Of a DNA stretch of 14,743 nucleotides, positions 14,538 to 14,743 are shown piece after piece. The DNA comes from Colimorpha sp045640985. GTDB taxonomy: Bacteria; Bacteroidota; Bacteroidia; Bacteroidales; P3. The first letter of the stretch is position 1. Each line of letters starts with the position of its first letter. The translations under genes and the position numbers were made by a program. The notes under the pieces are model-generated. The model was not told where the DNA came from, ran no database searches, and saw only the letters and a program-made list of their open reading frames with translations. The stretch spans positions 1 through 14,743 of the forward strand of contig JAZUFZ010000039.1 of NCBI GenBank assembly GCA_045640985.1, in the 5' to 3' direction.

Positions 14538-14660
14538 GCGGTAACTCCCTTCTATCTTTTTTTTATCTTCTTTTTATCTTTTTTCTATCTCTTATTCTAA
14601 GAAAAGGAGATAAAAAGAAGATAATATGGAGATAAAAAGAAGATAAGAGGGAGTTACCGC
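14538..14660. repeat. 123-nt palindrome with 54-bp arms
   Basis: The left arm 14538-14591 and right arm 14607-14660 are inverted repeats without any gap, around a 15-nt loop. The outer 12 bp (GCGGTAACTCCC / GGGAGTTACCGC) pair perfectly. Over the next 42 positions I count 34 Watson-Crick pairs, 4 T-G wobbles and 4 mismatches. The left arm is pyrimidine-rich (TATCTTCTTTTTATC), the right arm purine-rich. The right arm also contains a tandem direct repeat. Possible identities are a palindromic MITE-like repeat, a long hairpin RNA or terminator, or a structured DNA site; the sequence does not decide. Confidence 0.8.
14606..14646 (+). repeat. Tandem 19-bp direct repeat, 22-bp period
   Basis: The purine-rich 19-mer starting GGAGATAAAAAG and ending AAGATAA occurs identically at 14606-14624 and 14628-14646, a period of 22 bp with 3-nt spacers TAT and, after the second copy, GAG. 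It forms most of the right arm of the palindrome; the left arm holds degenerate complements. Confidence 0.85.
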
Positions 14661-14708
14661 AGAGAAAAGCCTGAGATACAAGCCCCTGGAGACATGTTAA
14701 AGGAATAC

Positions 14709-14743
14709 AAAAAGCCTCCCGGACAGACCTTTCGGGCAAGGGC
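14709..14743 (-). terminator. Possible terminator of a gene beyond the right edge
   Basis: On the minus strand a stem pairs 14740-14743 with 14714-14717 (one wobble) and 14733-14736 with 14718-14721, with a 3-nt bulge and an 11-nt loop, then runs directly into TTTTTGTATTCC. This is the layout of an intrinsic terminator for a minus-strand gene lying to the right. The window edge cuts the base of the stem, so length and strength are uncertain. Confidence 0.4.

Noticed and set aside
14360..14635. 91-codon plus-strand frame to the right of the oxidoreductase operon
   Set aside because: Its second half is a translation of the pyrimidine-rich palindrome arm (Phe, Leu, Ser runs) and its first half has no protein-like pattern.

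Overview
The window looks like chromosomal DNA of a member of the Bacteroidales (Bacteroidota). The evidence is the promoter signature TTTG-N19/20-TAnnTTTG in front of several genes, mostly absent Shine-Dalgarno sequences, a lone TonB-receptor-like barrel with an N-terminal CarboxypepD-like domain, a DUF6769-like His/Cys-rich protein, and a four-gene 2-oxoacid:ferredoxin oxidoreductase operon of the kind common in these anaerobes. I cannot name genus or species from the sequence alone.

Layout. (1) 1-160 is AT-rich and carries a small tandem repeat. (2) 161-1078, minus strand: a WG-repeat lipoprotein (392-1078), followed in the same frame, beyond its stop codon, by about 76 codons that still look coding (161-391). 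(3) 1364-3940, plus strand: an 858-residue outer-membrane beta-barrel protein, ending at a bidirectional terminator. (4) 4001-10941, minus strand: a metal-efflux operon read from right to left. Its order is DUF6769-like His/Cys-rich protein, a gap holding two strong hairpins, CusB/CzcB-type adaptor, TolC-type outer-membrane channel, CusA/CzcA-type RND pump, and a MutT-like NUDIX hydrolase whose start overlaps the end of the pump gene. (5) 11011-11448, plus strand: a low-molecular-weight protein tyrosine phosphatase, divergent from the efflux operon, with promoter elements packed into 70 bp. A second bidirectional terminator follows. (6) 11544-14221, minus strand: ferredoxin, alpha, beta and gamma subunits of a 2-oxoacid:ferredoxin oxidoreductase (Kor/Vor type). 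(7) 14222-14743 has no convincing gene. It holds the operon promoter, a GC-rich stretch, a 123-nt nearly perfect palindrome with 54-bp arms, and a probable terminator for a gene beyond the right edge.

How the genes work together. The adaptor, channel and pump should form a tripartite complex spanning both membranes that exports metal ions. The DUF6769-like protein, with two HHHH runs and a CHCxxC motif, probably binds the same metal outside the cytoplasm. The adaptor carries three His-rich patches of its own. No metal-sensing regulator lies in the window, so control must come from elsewhere or from the leader and intergenic structures. The oxidoreductase operon is an independent central-metabolism unit that couples 2-oxoacid decarboxylation, or the reverse carboxylation, to ferredoxin.

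The observations most worth following are the long palindrome at 14538-14660, the tandem hairpins between the DUF6769-like gene and the adaptor (10394-10466), and the coding-like sequence in frame past the WG gene's stop codon. Several apparent N-terminal extensions depend on TTG codons. For the NUDIX, RND and DUF6769-like genes I chose the first ATG instead.
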